A stretch of DNA of 64,000 nt from Calendula officinalis (lineage: Eukaryota > Streptophyta > Magnoliopsida > Asterales > Asteraceae): assembly GCA_963853835.1 (NCBI GenBank), contig OY970820.1, positions 23,129,873-23,193,872 of the forward strand. The letters are read 5' to 3'. The notes under the pieces were generated by a model. The model did not search any database. It had not been told where the DNA came from and saw only the letters and a list, made by a program, of their open reading frames with translations. The translations under genes and the position numbers were made by a program. Each line of letters starts with the position of its first letter. Positions within the stretch are counted from its first letter, which is position 1. Below, piece after piece: positions 36,502 to 46,623 of the stretch.

Positions 36502-36512
36502 TGGTATCAGAG
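36502..36512 (+). other. Primer binding site, initiator tRNA-Met
   Basis: TGGTATCAGAG, two bases after the LTR, complementary to the 3' end of the initiator methionine tRNA, the usual primer of plant Copia elements. The next base is A where C is expected. Confidence 0.92.
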
Positions 36513-36587
36513 AGTATTGGTTCTAGATCTACTATTTGTTAAGAACAACAAAAAGTTTTAATCTTTAAAACACACACATTATTAATC

Positions 36588-39134
36588 ATGACTGATAATA
36601 ATGAAAGCACTCAGGCCAACAAAATTCCCATTCTCACTCCCAATAACTTCGGGATGTGGAAGAATCGTATTAAGCAATACATGCTTATTACAGATTATTC
36701 CATGTGGGAAGTCGTTTGTGAAGGAAACAAAACTGGTCAACTTCAAGCAAGCAGCTCTGTAACTGAGGCAGACAAACTTAAATGTGAGAAGGAGAAGAAA
36801 GATAAAGGCATCGAACTCAAAACTCTAAGCACTCTCTTACTGGCCATTCCTAATGATTATCAACATCTCTTTGTTGAATATGATGATGCAAAAATACTAT
36901 GGGAAGCACTGGAGAAGAGATTCGTTGGGACAAAGAGCACCAAGAGGAATATGAAGTCTGTTCTCAAACAAGACTTTGAAAATTTCAAAGGAAAGCCCAA
37001 TGAAACACTCACTCAAGTGTTTGACAGATTCAACAAACTAATTGGTGAACTCAACCAAGTTGGTGTAAAGATGGATCAAGAAGATGTCAACATGAAGTTC
37101 CTAAGGTCTCTTAGTGAAGAATGGGCCATGTACACAGTGGTGTATAGACAAAGAGATGCTCTAGAAGAAAAGGAGTTAGATGAACTCTATAATGATCTCA
37201 GAGTGTTTGAAACTGAGGTAAATCACAAAAACCCTTCTATTTCTTCTAACAATGCTGCTTTTGTGTCTAGTACGGGTCAAGGACAAGAAACCTCCACAGG
37301 AAAGGCTGCAGATTCTGAGGATACTGCAAGAGAATCCTTCTTCACTAGTCATGTGCACACTGCATTGATTAGTGATGACTTGGAACAATTGAATCCAGAT
37401 GATCTTGAGGAGATGGATCTTAAATGGCAGATGGCTATGCTGAGCCTAAGGACCAAAAGATTCTTAAAAAGAACTGGTAGGACAAGCCTCAATTTCAACA
37501 AAGGTGACAAAGCAGGATTTGACAAGACTAAAGTCAAGTGTTACAACTGTAACAACCTTGGTCACTTTGCCAAAGAATGTCGTCAACCAGACAAAAGATC
37601 AAAATCAACTGCTCTTGTGTCACAACAAGGACAAGGCTATGACTGGAGCTTCCAAGCAGAAGAGCATGCTCAAAATCAAGCTCTCATGGCCTTTACTGAC
37701 AACAAAACTGAGGTAAAATCTAAACCTTGTACTCCTGAATGTGCTAAAATTATTAAAAATCTAGAAAAAGAAAACAATAAATTAAATGAAGATTTAGCAA
37801 AAGCAATCAGAAGAAATCATGAGTTTGATGGTGTGATTGCTGATCAAGAACATCAAATAAAGGTGTACAAGATGATTGATCAACGGATCAAGGAAGAATT
37901 GCTTCAAGCTGTGGATGAGAAAGAGTTCTATGAAACAAAAAATAAAGAACTAACAAATAAATTAGAAGAATGTCAGCTTGAAATTGAACAAAATAAATTA
38001 ACAATTAAAAAGTTTGAAAGAAGCACTAAAATTCTAGATGAATTAACTAATAATCAAACTACAGAAAAGGTTGTTCATGGGGTGGGATATCATGCTGTAC
38101 CACCTCCACACAAATTCATTCCTCCACTTAAAAACAGTTCAGAAAGAATCATTAATGAATTAAAAACTGAAAATCAAACTGAATCAAATAATTCTTCTGA
38201 TGATGAACAATCAATTGAATTTACTATATCTCAAAGTGAATCACCAAAATCAATTGATACAAGTTTTCACACAGCTCAAAGTCCAAATGAATCTCCCAAA
38301 TATAATGCAGAAAATATACCTAAAATTTTAAAAAGGGGGAATGAAAGAAACAAAAATCAACTCTTAGACCAAAGAATACCTGAAGGTGCTAAAAATAAGA
38401 AATTAAGATGTGTTATATGCAATAAAATGAACCATTTAGCAAAGGATTGTCACTTCAATCCAATAAACTGCAAAGAGTTAAAAGAATTTAAAATTTTTAA
38501 AAACAATGCAAAAACACAGAAGTTAAAAAATACTACTGGTCCTTCAGCAGTAAATAAAATTAAAAATCCAATTGTTGAAGATCCAAGATTTGGAAGAAGT
38601 AAACCAAGGTTTGTGCAAAACAGAAGAGTTGGAAGCCCAAAGAACAGCAATTACTTCAAGAATAATGGAAAATCCAATCAAAATAAACAATATTTTAAAT
38701 TTTCCAACACCAGTAGAAACTCTAACAAATTTACTACTGGTGTTAACCCTAATTATAATGCTGTATGGTACCAGTACAAGAATACTACTGGTAAAAACCC
38801 TAATTTCAAAAATACTACTGCTCTCAAAACAAATTTCAAAAACACTACTGGTGTTAACTCTAAAAACACTACTGATCATTCTAAACATGGTAAGTACCCA
38901 AATACTACTGGTCCATCAGTAGTAAAGTATTCAAAAGCTAAAAACAATAGGTATCAGCCAAGATCAGTAGGAAACTCTTACACCAGTACTAACTTCAAAA
39001 GGGCAATAGTAAAACAAAACACCAGTACTAAACAAGTATGGGTACCAAAAGTGTTTAAAGTTAAATCTCCCAAAGCTTATTTCTCAAAGGATGAACCCAA
39101 GACATATAAAGCTTGGGTTCCCAAACTTAACTAA
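36588..39134 (+). CDS. Gag polyprotein of element B
   Basis: 848 residues, intact from ATG 36588 to TAA 39132-39134. The N-terminal half is the Copia gag domain (TPNNFGMWKNRIKQYM; later LRSLSEEW). Two CCHC zinc knuckles are visible: CYNCNNLGHFAKEC around residue 318 and CVICNKMNHLAKDC around residue 608; two knuckles so far apart is unusual. Between them is a coiled coil (about residues 390-490) and an acidic Ser-rich stretch. The region 650-800 is Asn/Lys-rich with repeated NTTG, the coding readout of the ACTACTGGT motif. It ends in WVPKLN. Gag forms the particle and binds RNA. The stop is followed at 20 bases by a splice-acceptor-like TGCAG. Confidence 0.93.
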   Translation: MTDNNESTQANKIPILTPNNFGMWKNRIKQYMLITDYSMWEVVCEGNKTGQLQASSSVTEADKLKCEKEKKDKGIELKTLSTLLLAIPNDYQHLFVEYDDAKILWEALEKRFVGTKSTKRNMKSVLKQDFENFKGKPNETLTQVFDRFNKLIGELNQVGVKMDQEDVNMKFLRSLSEEWAMYTVVYRQRDALEEKELDELYNDLRVFETEVNHKNPSISSNNAAFVSSTGQGQETSTGKAADSEDTARESFFTSHVHTALISDDLEQLNPDDLEEMDLKWQMAMLSLRTKRFLKRTGRTSLNFNKGDKAGFDKTKVKCYNCNNLGHFAKECRQPDKRSKSTALVSQQGQGYDWSFQAEEHAQNQALMAFTDNKTEVKSKPCTPECAKIIKNLEKENNKLNEDLAKAIRRNHEFDGVIADQEHQIKVYKMIDQRIKEELLQAVDEKEFYETKNKELTNKLEECQLEIEQNKLTIKKFERSTKILDELTNNQTTEKVVHGVGYHAVPPPHKFIPPLKNSSERIINELKTENQTESNNSSDDEQSIEFTISQSESPKSIDTSFHTAQSPNESPKYNAENIPKILKRGNERNKNQLLDQRIPEGAKNKKLRCVICNKMNHLAKDCHFNPINCKELKEFKIFKNNAKTQKLKNTTGPSAVNKIKNPIVEDPRFGRSKPRFVQNRRVGSPKNSNYFKNNGKSNQNKQYFKFSNTSRNSNKFTTGVNPNYNAVWYQYKNTTGKNPNFKNTTALKTNFKNTTGVNSKNTTDHSKHGKYPNTTGPSVVKYSKAKNNRYQPRSVGNSYTSTNFKRAIVKQNTSTKQVWVPKVFKVKSPKAYFSKDEPKTYKAWVPKLN

Positions 39135-39154
39135 TCCTTTACTCAATTGTGCAG

Positions 39155-42100
39155 AGCATTCAGATCCCAGAAGAAGGAAGAACATGGCATATTGATAGTG
39201 GATGCTCAAGGCACATGACTGGAAATCTGCAAATCCTTAAGGATTTCAAGTCATTTGATGGAGGATATGTGGCATTTGGTGAGAATCCCCAAGGAGGTAA
39301 GATTACAGGTAAAGGTACTGTTACTAATGGAAAAATTACCTTTGATGATATATTTTATGTAGCTGAACTAAAATACAATCTTGTCAGTGTGTCTCAAGTT
39401 TGTGATAAAAAGAACAAAATTCTGTTCACAGACATTGAGTGCATCATTCTTTCTCCTGATTTTATTTTGGATGAAAAATATGTTGTTTTAAGAACTCCTA
39501 GGAGAAACAATGTGTATTGCCTAGATATAGGGGGAGAACTCATTTCTACAAATGAGGTCAACTGTTTTATATCCAAGGCAAACACCACTGAATCAGAACT
39601 ATGGCATAGAAGGATGTGTCACACAAATTTTAAAAACATGAATAATTTAGTTAAAAGAAATCTGGTTATTGGACTACCTCAAAAACAATTCATGTGTGAT
39701 CATCATTGTGTTGCATGCCTAAAAGGTAAACAACACAAGACCTCTCATAAGTCCAAAATTGTTAACTCTATTTCTGTTCCCTTGCAGCTCTTACATATGG
39801 ACCTTTTTGGACCTACAAATGTAATGAGTATTGGAAAGAAACAATATTGTCTTGTTATTACTGATGACTTTTCCAGATATACATGGGTTTTCTTTCTCAG
39901 GACAAAGGATGAAACAAGTGAACTCATAAAGAACTTAATTATCAAACTGGAAAACACATCTGATCAAAAAGTGAAAGCCATAAGATGTGATAATGGCACA
40001 GAATTTAAAAATGCTAACTTAATTAACTTTTGTGATCTTAAAGGTATTGACAGGCAATACAGCTCACCTAGAACTCCACAACAAAATGGTGTAGCTGAAA
40101 GAAGAAATAGAACCATCATTGAAGCAGCAAGATCAATGCTAGCAGATTCAAAATTACCAATCACCTTTTGGGCTGAAGCTGTTAATACTGCCTGTTATGT
40201 TCAAAACAGAGTATTAATAGTTAAGCCACATTTTAAAACACCATATGAACTTTTTAATAAAAAAAACCTTCTATAAGTTTCTTAAAATCATTTGGTTGTC
40301 CTTGTACTATTTTGATTACAAGAGAACAAATTGGCAAGTTTGACTGCAAAGCTGATGATGGAATCTTTGTGGGATACTCCACTCAAAGCAAATCATACAG
40401 AGTATTCAACAAAAGACTAAGGATAATTGAAGAAAGCATCAACGTATCCTTTAATGAAAATGTACCTAATGAACAAGGAAATGGTCCAGATTGGCTATTT
40501 AACATAGACAATCTAACCAAATCTTTTAATTCTAATATGAATTTCAATGCAGGTAATTCAAATTGTCCTAATCAAAAAGAAGGAACATCATCTGTTAATA
40601 CTGGTCAAGAAAAGATGAGATACATAATTGTTGATACTGCTCCCATAGTTAATACTGATATCAGTAATAACTCAAATACTGAAAGCAGTAGTAACTCTGA
40701 GAATGAGGTCAGTAGTAATTCCAATACTACTGGTACCAGTAATAGTACTGAAAATACTACTGGTCCCAACAATAACCTAGATTCTCATGATACTACTGAC
40801 ACCAGTAACAACAACAATACTACTGATCCTAATGAAGATAATTCCAGTAGTAACTCTGACCAAGATGATGATGAACCAAACATCCATGACAATGAAGAAT
40901 CACAAGATGAACAACTGCCTGAGACAAATGAGTCCAATCTTGAAAATCAACTAGTAGTTGATAAAACCACAACTACAAGGACTCAGAAGAACCATCCATT
41001 AGACCTTGTTCTAAGTGATGTTAACTCACCACTTCAAACAAGAAGCAAATTAAACAAAAGCTTAACTGCAAATATGTGTAATATAAGTTTAATTGCTAAT
41101 GAATGTATGTATGAATGCTTTCTGTCTCAGGATGAACCAAAGAAGATCCAACAAGCAATGAAGGACTCAAACTGGATTGAGGCAATGCAAGAAGAACTCC
41201 TTCAATTCAAGTTACAAGCTGTTTGGACACTTGTACCTCTACCCAAAGGAAAAAGAGCCATTGGAACAAGATGGATCTTTAGAAACAAGAAAGATGAAAG
41301 AGGGATAGTGATCAAGAATAAAGCCAGACTTGTAGCCCAAGGATACACTCAAGAAGAAGGAATAGATTATGATGAAGTATATGCTCCTGTTGCTAGAATT
41401 GAAGCCATAAGAATATTTCTAGCATATGCTTCATTCAAAAAGTTCAAAGTCTATCAAATGGATGTGAAGAGTGCATTCCTATATGGGAAAATTGAAGAAG
41501 AGGTCTATGTTTGCCAACCTCCAGGTTTTGAAGATCCAAAACATGGTGATTATGTGTTCAAATTGGATAAAGCTCTATATGGCCTACATCAGGCACCAAG
41601 AGCATGGTATGACACATTATCATCATACCTTTTGAAGAACAACTTTAAAAGAGGGGCCATTGACAAAACCTTGTTTACAAAGAAAGTCAAAGATGATATT
41701 CTACTGGTACAAATTTATGTAGATGATATCATCTTTGGCTCAACCAATGATTTATTATGCAAAGAATTTGAAGAACTGATGCAAATTAAATTCAAGATGA
41801 GCTCTATGGGTCCAATGAACTTCTTCCTTGGACTCCAAGTCAATCAAAGAACAGATGGCATCTTGATAAATCAATCAAAATATGTCAAAGACATCTTGGA
41901 AAAGTTTGATTTGAAAGACAGTAAAAGTGCTAGTACACCAATGGAAACACACAAACACCTACATCCTGATGTTGAGGGGGAGGATGTAGATGAACACTTA
42001 TATAGATCAATGATAGGCTCTTTGATGTACTTAACTGCATCAAGACCTGACATTATGTATAGTGTTTGTGTGTGTGCAAGATATCAAGCAAGACCCAAAG

Positions 42101-42660
42101 AACTACACCTGCAAGCTGTTAAAAGAATATTCAGATACTTGAAAGGCAAACCATCACTAGGTCTATGGTATCCACATGATTCACCCTTTGAACTCATAGC
42201 CTACACTGATAGTGACTATGGAGGTGAATGTCAAGATAGAAAGTCCACTACTGGTGGATGTCAATTCTTTGGATCAAGACTGGTGTCATGGCAATGTAAG
42301 AAACAAACAAATGTATCAACATCAACTGCTGAAGCAGAATATGTAGCTGCATCTGCTTGTTGTGCTCAAGTACTATGGATTCAAAACCAGCTTCTAGACT
42401 TTGGTATCTCTATCCTTAAAACTCCCATTTTTATTGATAATCAAAGTGCTATTAGTATTGTGAACAATCCAGTAAAACACTCAAAAACCAAACACATTGA
42501 AATAAGATTTCATTTTATAAGAGATTGCAATGAAAAGAAATTAATCAAAGTAGTTAAAATTCATACTGATGATCAATTAGCAGATCTTTTTACAAAAGCC
42601 TTTGATGTAGGAAGATTCAACTTCTTGGTTAGCAGTATTGGAATGATTTTGATAAATTAA
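39155..42660 (+). pseudogene. Pol polyprotein of element B, one frameshift
   Basis: The first frame runs to 40276 and the second from about 40267 to the stop at 42658-42660. The frames meet at a run of eight A at 40259-40266, so a single-base loss in a homopolymer is the likely break. Domains in order: protease (DSGCSRHMTG near 39197), integrase zinc region (HRRMCHTNF ... CVACLKGKQ), integrase core (MDLFGP, CDNGTEF, NGVAERRNR), an Asn/Ser-rich linker with NTTG repeats (40670-40860), reverse transcriptase (QMDVKSAFLYG; YVDDIIFG near 41716) and RNase H (YTDSDYG; STAEAEYVA). Catalytic residues look intact. The start is placed after TGCAG ending at 39154; an ATG is not obvious, as expected for a spliced or read-through product. 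Confidence 0.9.
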
Positions 42661-43167
42661 AATCTCATTTAAAATCATGTGTAAAGTTTTTGTTGTAAAT
42701 TATTATTTATTCACTTAAGTGTTTTACTACTGGTATTCCTGTACTACTGGTGTGTAGGTATGTGCACAAAATACTACTGGTAGCTTATTACTACTGATGT
42801 GTATTAGGTTTACATAAATACTACTGGTATGTCAGTACTACTGGTATTCACATATACTATTGGACTTATGTGTTGGTGGTTACTACTGATGTTAGTAGAT
42901 ACTACTGACGTTTTACTACTGATATCTTATTTACTACTGGTCTTTCAGAATCACAATTACCAAACTAACCCCCATGAAAATAACCGTTATGGTATGATTC
43001 GAAGGGCAATTTAGTCTTTTTGCAGGGTAAATCGAAAGATATAAAAGGCGGTAGTCGATTAATTTAACATTATCTCACTTCAATTCTCAAAATTCTCTCG
43101 ATAAACCCTAAGTTTACGATCAAAAACTCTTCATCAAAAGCAAAATTCTTGCAAAAACTCAACAACA
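42661..43167 (+). promoter_or_regulatory. Spacer of element B with motif array and ORF3 promoter-like leader
   Basis: 42720-42940 contains about ten ACTACTG words, the densest cluster in the element. A TTTTTGCAG at 43017-43025 could be a splice acceptor. TATAAAAG at 43040-43047 and a telo-box AAACCCTAA near 43104 precede a leader that runs to the ATG at 43168. The same order (motifs, TATA, leader, ORF3) is found in element A. Promoter function is inferred. Confidence 0.5.
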
Positions 43168-46100
43168 ATGGCAACTTTACAAGCTCTCGATGTGCAAACC
43201 GACCTCAAATACTCAGAATTTCACAATATGGTTGCCTTTTTAAAGAATCCCGACGGAACAAAAGATTTCCGTCCGATCGTAAAATTCTTGAGAAATTCAT
43301 ATATACAGTTTGCCTTAACTGTCAAACCAAAATCATATCAACAGCACTTGGTGGATTTCTGGACCAATGCTGAGCGAACAGAAGGAACAACATCATCAAT
43401 GATAAAATCTAAAGTAGATGGAAAGCACATCACAGTAACAGAACAATCAATCAGACACCATCTACAACTACACGATGATTCAGGTATGACTTCTCTTCCC
43501 AAGGAATTCATTGCTGAAATTTTAAACAAAATGGGATATGAGGGGAGACTAAACATAGTAACTTTTCAAAAAGGTCTTCTCTCCCCACAATGGAAATTTC
43601 TTGTCCATACTATTCAGCATTGTGTTTCTCCAAAAAGGAGTACTTGGAATGAGTTTAACAGGTCAATAGCATCTGCTGTTGTCTGTCTATGCACAGACCA
43701 AGTATTCAACTTTTCTAATATGATATTTGATGGTATGTTGGGAAATCTTAGTTCTTCAAAATTTTTAATGTATCCCAGATTTCTACAACATATCATAAAC
43801 TGTGAATTACAAAACTTGTCAACTCCTAAAAACATTTTTATATTACCTGAGTTGAACAAGAAAATTTTCTCAAATATGAGAAAACAATTTAAATTTTCGG
43901 GCAAGGAAACCCCTCTGTTTCCTAACATGATCAAAGATCAACCCAATATTGGAGAGGGTTCAACCATTGCTACAACCCAAGTTGAACCTCAACCCACTCC
44001 ATCACCCCCAAATACAGCCCAAACACCACCCCATATAGCCACTCAATCACCCACTCACTTAGAAGTCCTGAATGTGTCCCAGGAACTTGATATAAATCTG
44101 CAGAGTGCTACTCTTCACTCTGTGGAAGACCTACCAGACAAAACCAAACACATTTCCACAATTTATAAAAGAAAGAAACTTTCTTCAAAGGACACCAGGG
44201 GACACATCGAGTCACACCCCAGGCTCAAAGAGTTGTCCTCCAAGGAGGAGAGAGGACATGAGGGGAGGGCTTTCACTACTGATGCCCCAAAGGTGGGTGC
44301 ACAGGACAGTGAAAACATCATTAGGACCCAAACCTCGGCAACTTTGAGTGATGACTCATTTGAGGAGTTACTCAAAGGACCCCGGTGCCAAGAAACCACA
44401 AGGGGGGACATCTCTGCTTCTTCTAGGAAGAAGAGAATGTCTAAAAGACCCAATGAATCACCAAGCAGTGATGAGGGCAGATCTGTGGAATTGATGGAAA
44501 GGAAGGAAAACCTTAAAACCAATGTACCTGTTAGTAAGCCCGATGATCTTGCTAGATGGAGTGAGGGCAGTATTAAAATCCAACAATTGACGGCTAAAGT
44601 GGATTCCTTGGAATCCACTGTACAAGATTGTCTCACATATTTAACAAACCAAGGGAAAACAATGGCTGCAATGAAAAAGCATGTCAACACCATCAACAAG
44701 AGGATGAGATTATATGAGCACAGGCTTCATCAACAAACCAAAATCATCAGAAAATTGAAGAAAAAGATTGATGATAGTGAGGCTCCACCAGTTGAGCTCA
44801 CTAAGGGGGAGAAAGATAATATACAGACAATGATTGATGAATCTATTGCAGCAGCAGCATCCTCCCTCTTAAACTTAAAAGAAACAAATGTTGATGAAGG
44901 CCCAGAGATGATGGTTACAGAAGAAGAACCAATTACTACTGCTCCTACTAAAGAACAAACAGAAAAAGAAACACCAGTAGTAACTCCCACTACTGACATT
45001 ATAGCAGTAGTAAATGAAGAAGAGGAATTAAAAGCAGCAAATACTACTGATGCCCTATCAGTAGTAACTCCTGAAGTTACACCAGTAGTAACTACTTTGG
45101 TTACTATTGAAGAGGAAGAACTACATTTTCCAGAGCTTATTGAAAGAGAGAGACATGTCATCATTACCAAACCACCAACACCTGATCAACCACTTATCAT
45201 ACCTGACATTGATGATAATGTGAATTGGTTTGAGGTTGATGAATGCTCACTTCCTCCACATCCAAAAATACTTCAACAAGATGAACTTAGATCATTTGCT
45301 CCCTCTGTTGTAATAAGAGGAGTGCCAGACATGAAATATATTCCTCCTCCACCTTCAGCACACATTGGAAAGGGTAAAGAAATATATGATGAAGATTACC
45401 CTAACAGAGCTCTTGGTCATTACATGGTAAACAAGATAAATCTTGTTAGAGCTGATAAACAAGACAAATGGAAGGTGAAGAATAAGAGATTTTGGGAGAA
45501 GGTAGTTAAATATCAAGCTCTTGAACAGAAGAAGAATCAAAGAGAAATTCCTGTTAAAATACCTGTTCAAATTAAAGATGTTCAGATAGAAGCCCAAGAA
45601 GCAGAGTTCAAAAGGCTTAGAAAAGTAGAAGAAGAACATCTAAACTGTCTTGAAGATCTTGTAGCAGAATGCAAAAGAACAAAAGGTGATTTACCAGATG
45701 ATATATTTGAGCAAAAGTCTCTTATGATAGACTTTCTAAAGATAAAAGGTCACAGTGCAAAATCTTTTGGAAGAATGAAGATGGTCTCTATTATTGAAAA
45801 ATACTGCACTGCAAAGAAAAGAGACTTGGCTGAACAAGAAGCTGAAGAATCAAAGAAAGCCAAAACTTTAATCCCAATCAGTCCAACACAAATCAAAGCT
45901 GGTAGTATTTCAACTGTTGGTGATACTTCAACTCCCCAATCTAAGAAAAGAAAATCTGTTGAACAAGAACAAAGCTCTAAGAAGAAATCAAAACAAATTA
46001 TACCTGTTCTTGAAATGCCAGTTGCTCCTCTACAGAACAATCCAATTCTTAACTGGAGAGTGATGCAGAACAATGTCATAGAAGTCATAAGGAAAGACAA

Positions 46101-46590
46101 AGTAGTACAAAGATTCACTGGATGGTTACCCTTAATCAGATCATGCTCAAGAAGTGATGTAATCAAGCTTCTGATTATTGGAAAACCAAGAATGACAAAG
46201 AAATCATGGAAAGAATCTGGAGCTGGATACCTGACTAGAATGATAGATGCTGCATTTTATCCAGATAATTATCCAGAACAATTTACAAATCCAGGAAATG
46301 TGTATGCTTGGAATGTCATTCCTACTGCAAATATGTACTTCTTTGAGAAATCAGGCAAAGTGTGTGAATTGTACTTATATGAGAAAGAATATCCACATTC
46401 TGAGAAGACAATGTATCAGATATTCATAAACACTTTGATGAAACCCTATGATGCTGTTATGTTCCAAAATAAACTGAATTATTTTACAAAGAGGAACAGC
46501 AGATACATTATTGAACAAAGACTTCAACAAAATCAAAGAACTCTAGAGAAGAGAAGAAAAGAACAAGAAGAACAAAAGAAACTTGATTGA
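43168..46590 (+). CDS. ORF3 of element B, 1140-residue protein of unknown function
   Basis: Intact from ATG 43168 to TGA 46588-46590. Residues 1-110 contain VDFWTNAERTEG and VDGKHITVTEQSIRHHL, matching in pattern the start of ORF3 of element A; similar segments are common in proteins predicted from Asteraceae Copia elements (recalled, not searched). Residues about 260-470 are Pro/Ser/Thr-rich and charged. About 470-545 is a probable coiled coil (LTAKVDSLESTVQ; KKHVNTINKRM). An acidic stretch follows, and about 820-900 is Lys/Glu-rich helix. A basic nuclear-localisation-like KKRKSVEQEQSSKKKSKQ precedes a C-terminal folded-looking domain (NWRVMQNNVIEVI ... YEKEYPHSEKTMYQIF). There is no signal peptide or membrane span, so it is not an envelope protein by sequence. 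It may bind nucleic acid or chromatin; that is a guess. Confidence 0.85.
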   Translation: MATLQALDVQTDLKYSEFHNMVAFLKNPDGTKDFRPIVKFLRNSYIQFALTVKPKSYQQHLVDFWTNAERTEGTTSSMIKSKVDGKHITVTEQSIRHHLQLHDDSGMTSLPKEFIAEILNKMGYEGRLNIVTFQKGLLSPQWKFLVHTIQHCVSPKRSTWNEFNRSIASAVVCLCTDQVFNFSNMIFDGMLGNLSSSKFLMYPRFLQHIINCELQNLSTPKNIFILPELNKKIFSNMRKQFKFSGKETPLFPNMIKDQPNIGEGSTIATTQVEPQPTPSPPNTAQTPPHIATQSPTHLEVLNVSQELDINLQSATLHSVEDLPDKTKHISTIYKRKKLSSKDTRGHIESHPRLKELSSKEERGHEGRAFTTDAPKVGAQDSENIIRTQTSATLSDDSFEELLKGPRCQETTRGDISASSRKKRMSKRPNESPSSDEGRSVELMERKENLKTNVPVSKPDDLARWSEGSIKIQQLTAKVDSLESTVQDCLTYLTNQGKTMAAMKKHVNTINKRMRLYEHRLHQQTKIIRKLKKKIDDSEAPPVELTKGEKDNIQTMIDESIAAAASSLLNLKETNVDEGPEMMVTEEEPITTAPTKEQTEKETPVVTPTTDIIAVVNEEEELKAANTTDALSVVTPEVTPVVTTLVTIEEEELHFPELIERERHVIITKPPTPDQPLIIPDIDDNVNWFEVDECSLPPHPKILQQDELRSFAPSVVIRGVPDMKYIPPPPSAHIGKGKEIYDEDYPNRALGHYMVNKINLVRADKQDKWKVKNKRFWEKVVKYQALEQKKNQREIPVKIPVQIKDVQIEAQEAEFKRLRKVEEEHLNCLEDLVAECKRTKGDLPDDIFEQKSLMIDFLKIKGHSAKSFGRMKMVSIIEKYCTAKKRDLAEQEAEESKKAKTLIPISPTQIKAGSISTVGDTSTPQSKKRKSVEQEQSSKKKSKQIIPVLEMPVAPLQNNPILNWRVMQNNVIEVIRKDKVVQRFTGWLPLIRSCSRSDVIKLLIIGKPRMTKKSWKESGAGYLTRMIDAAFYPDNYPEQFTNPGNVYAWNVIPTANMYFFEKSGKVCELYLYEKEYPHSEKTMYQIFINTLMKPYDAVMFQNKLNYFTKRNSRYIIEQRLQQNQRTLEKRRKEQEEQKKLD

Positions 46591-46611
46591 TTAAAAAGAT
46601 AATCAATAAGT

Positions 46612-46623
46612 TTAGGGGGAGAT
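46612..46623 (+). other. Polypurine tract of element B
   Basis: AGGGGGAGA followed by T immediately before the 3' LTR start TGTTGG, the plus-strand primer. Confidence 0.85.
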
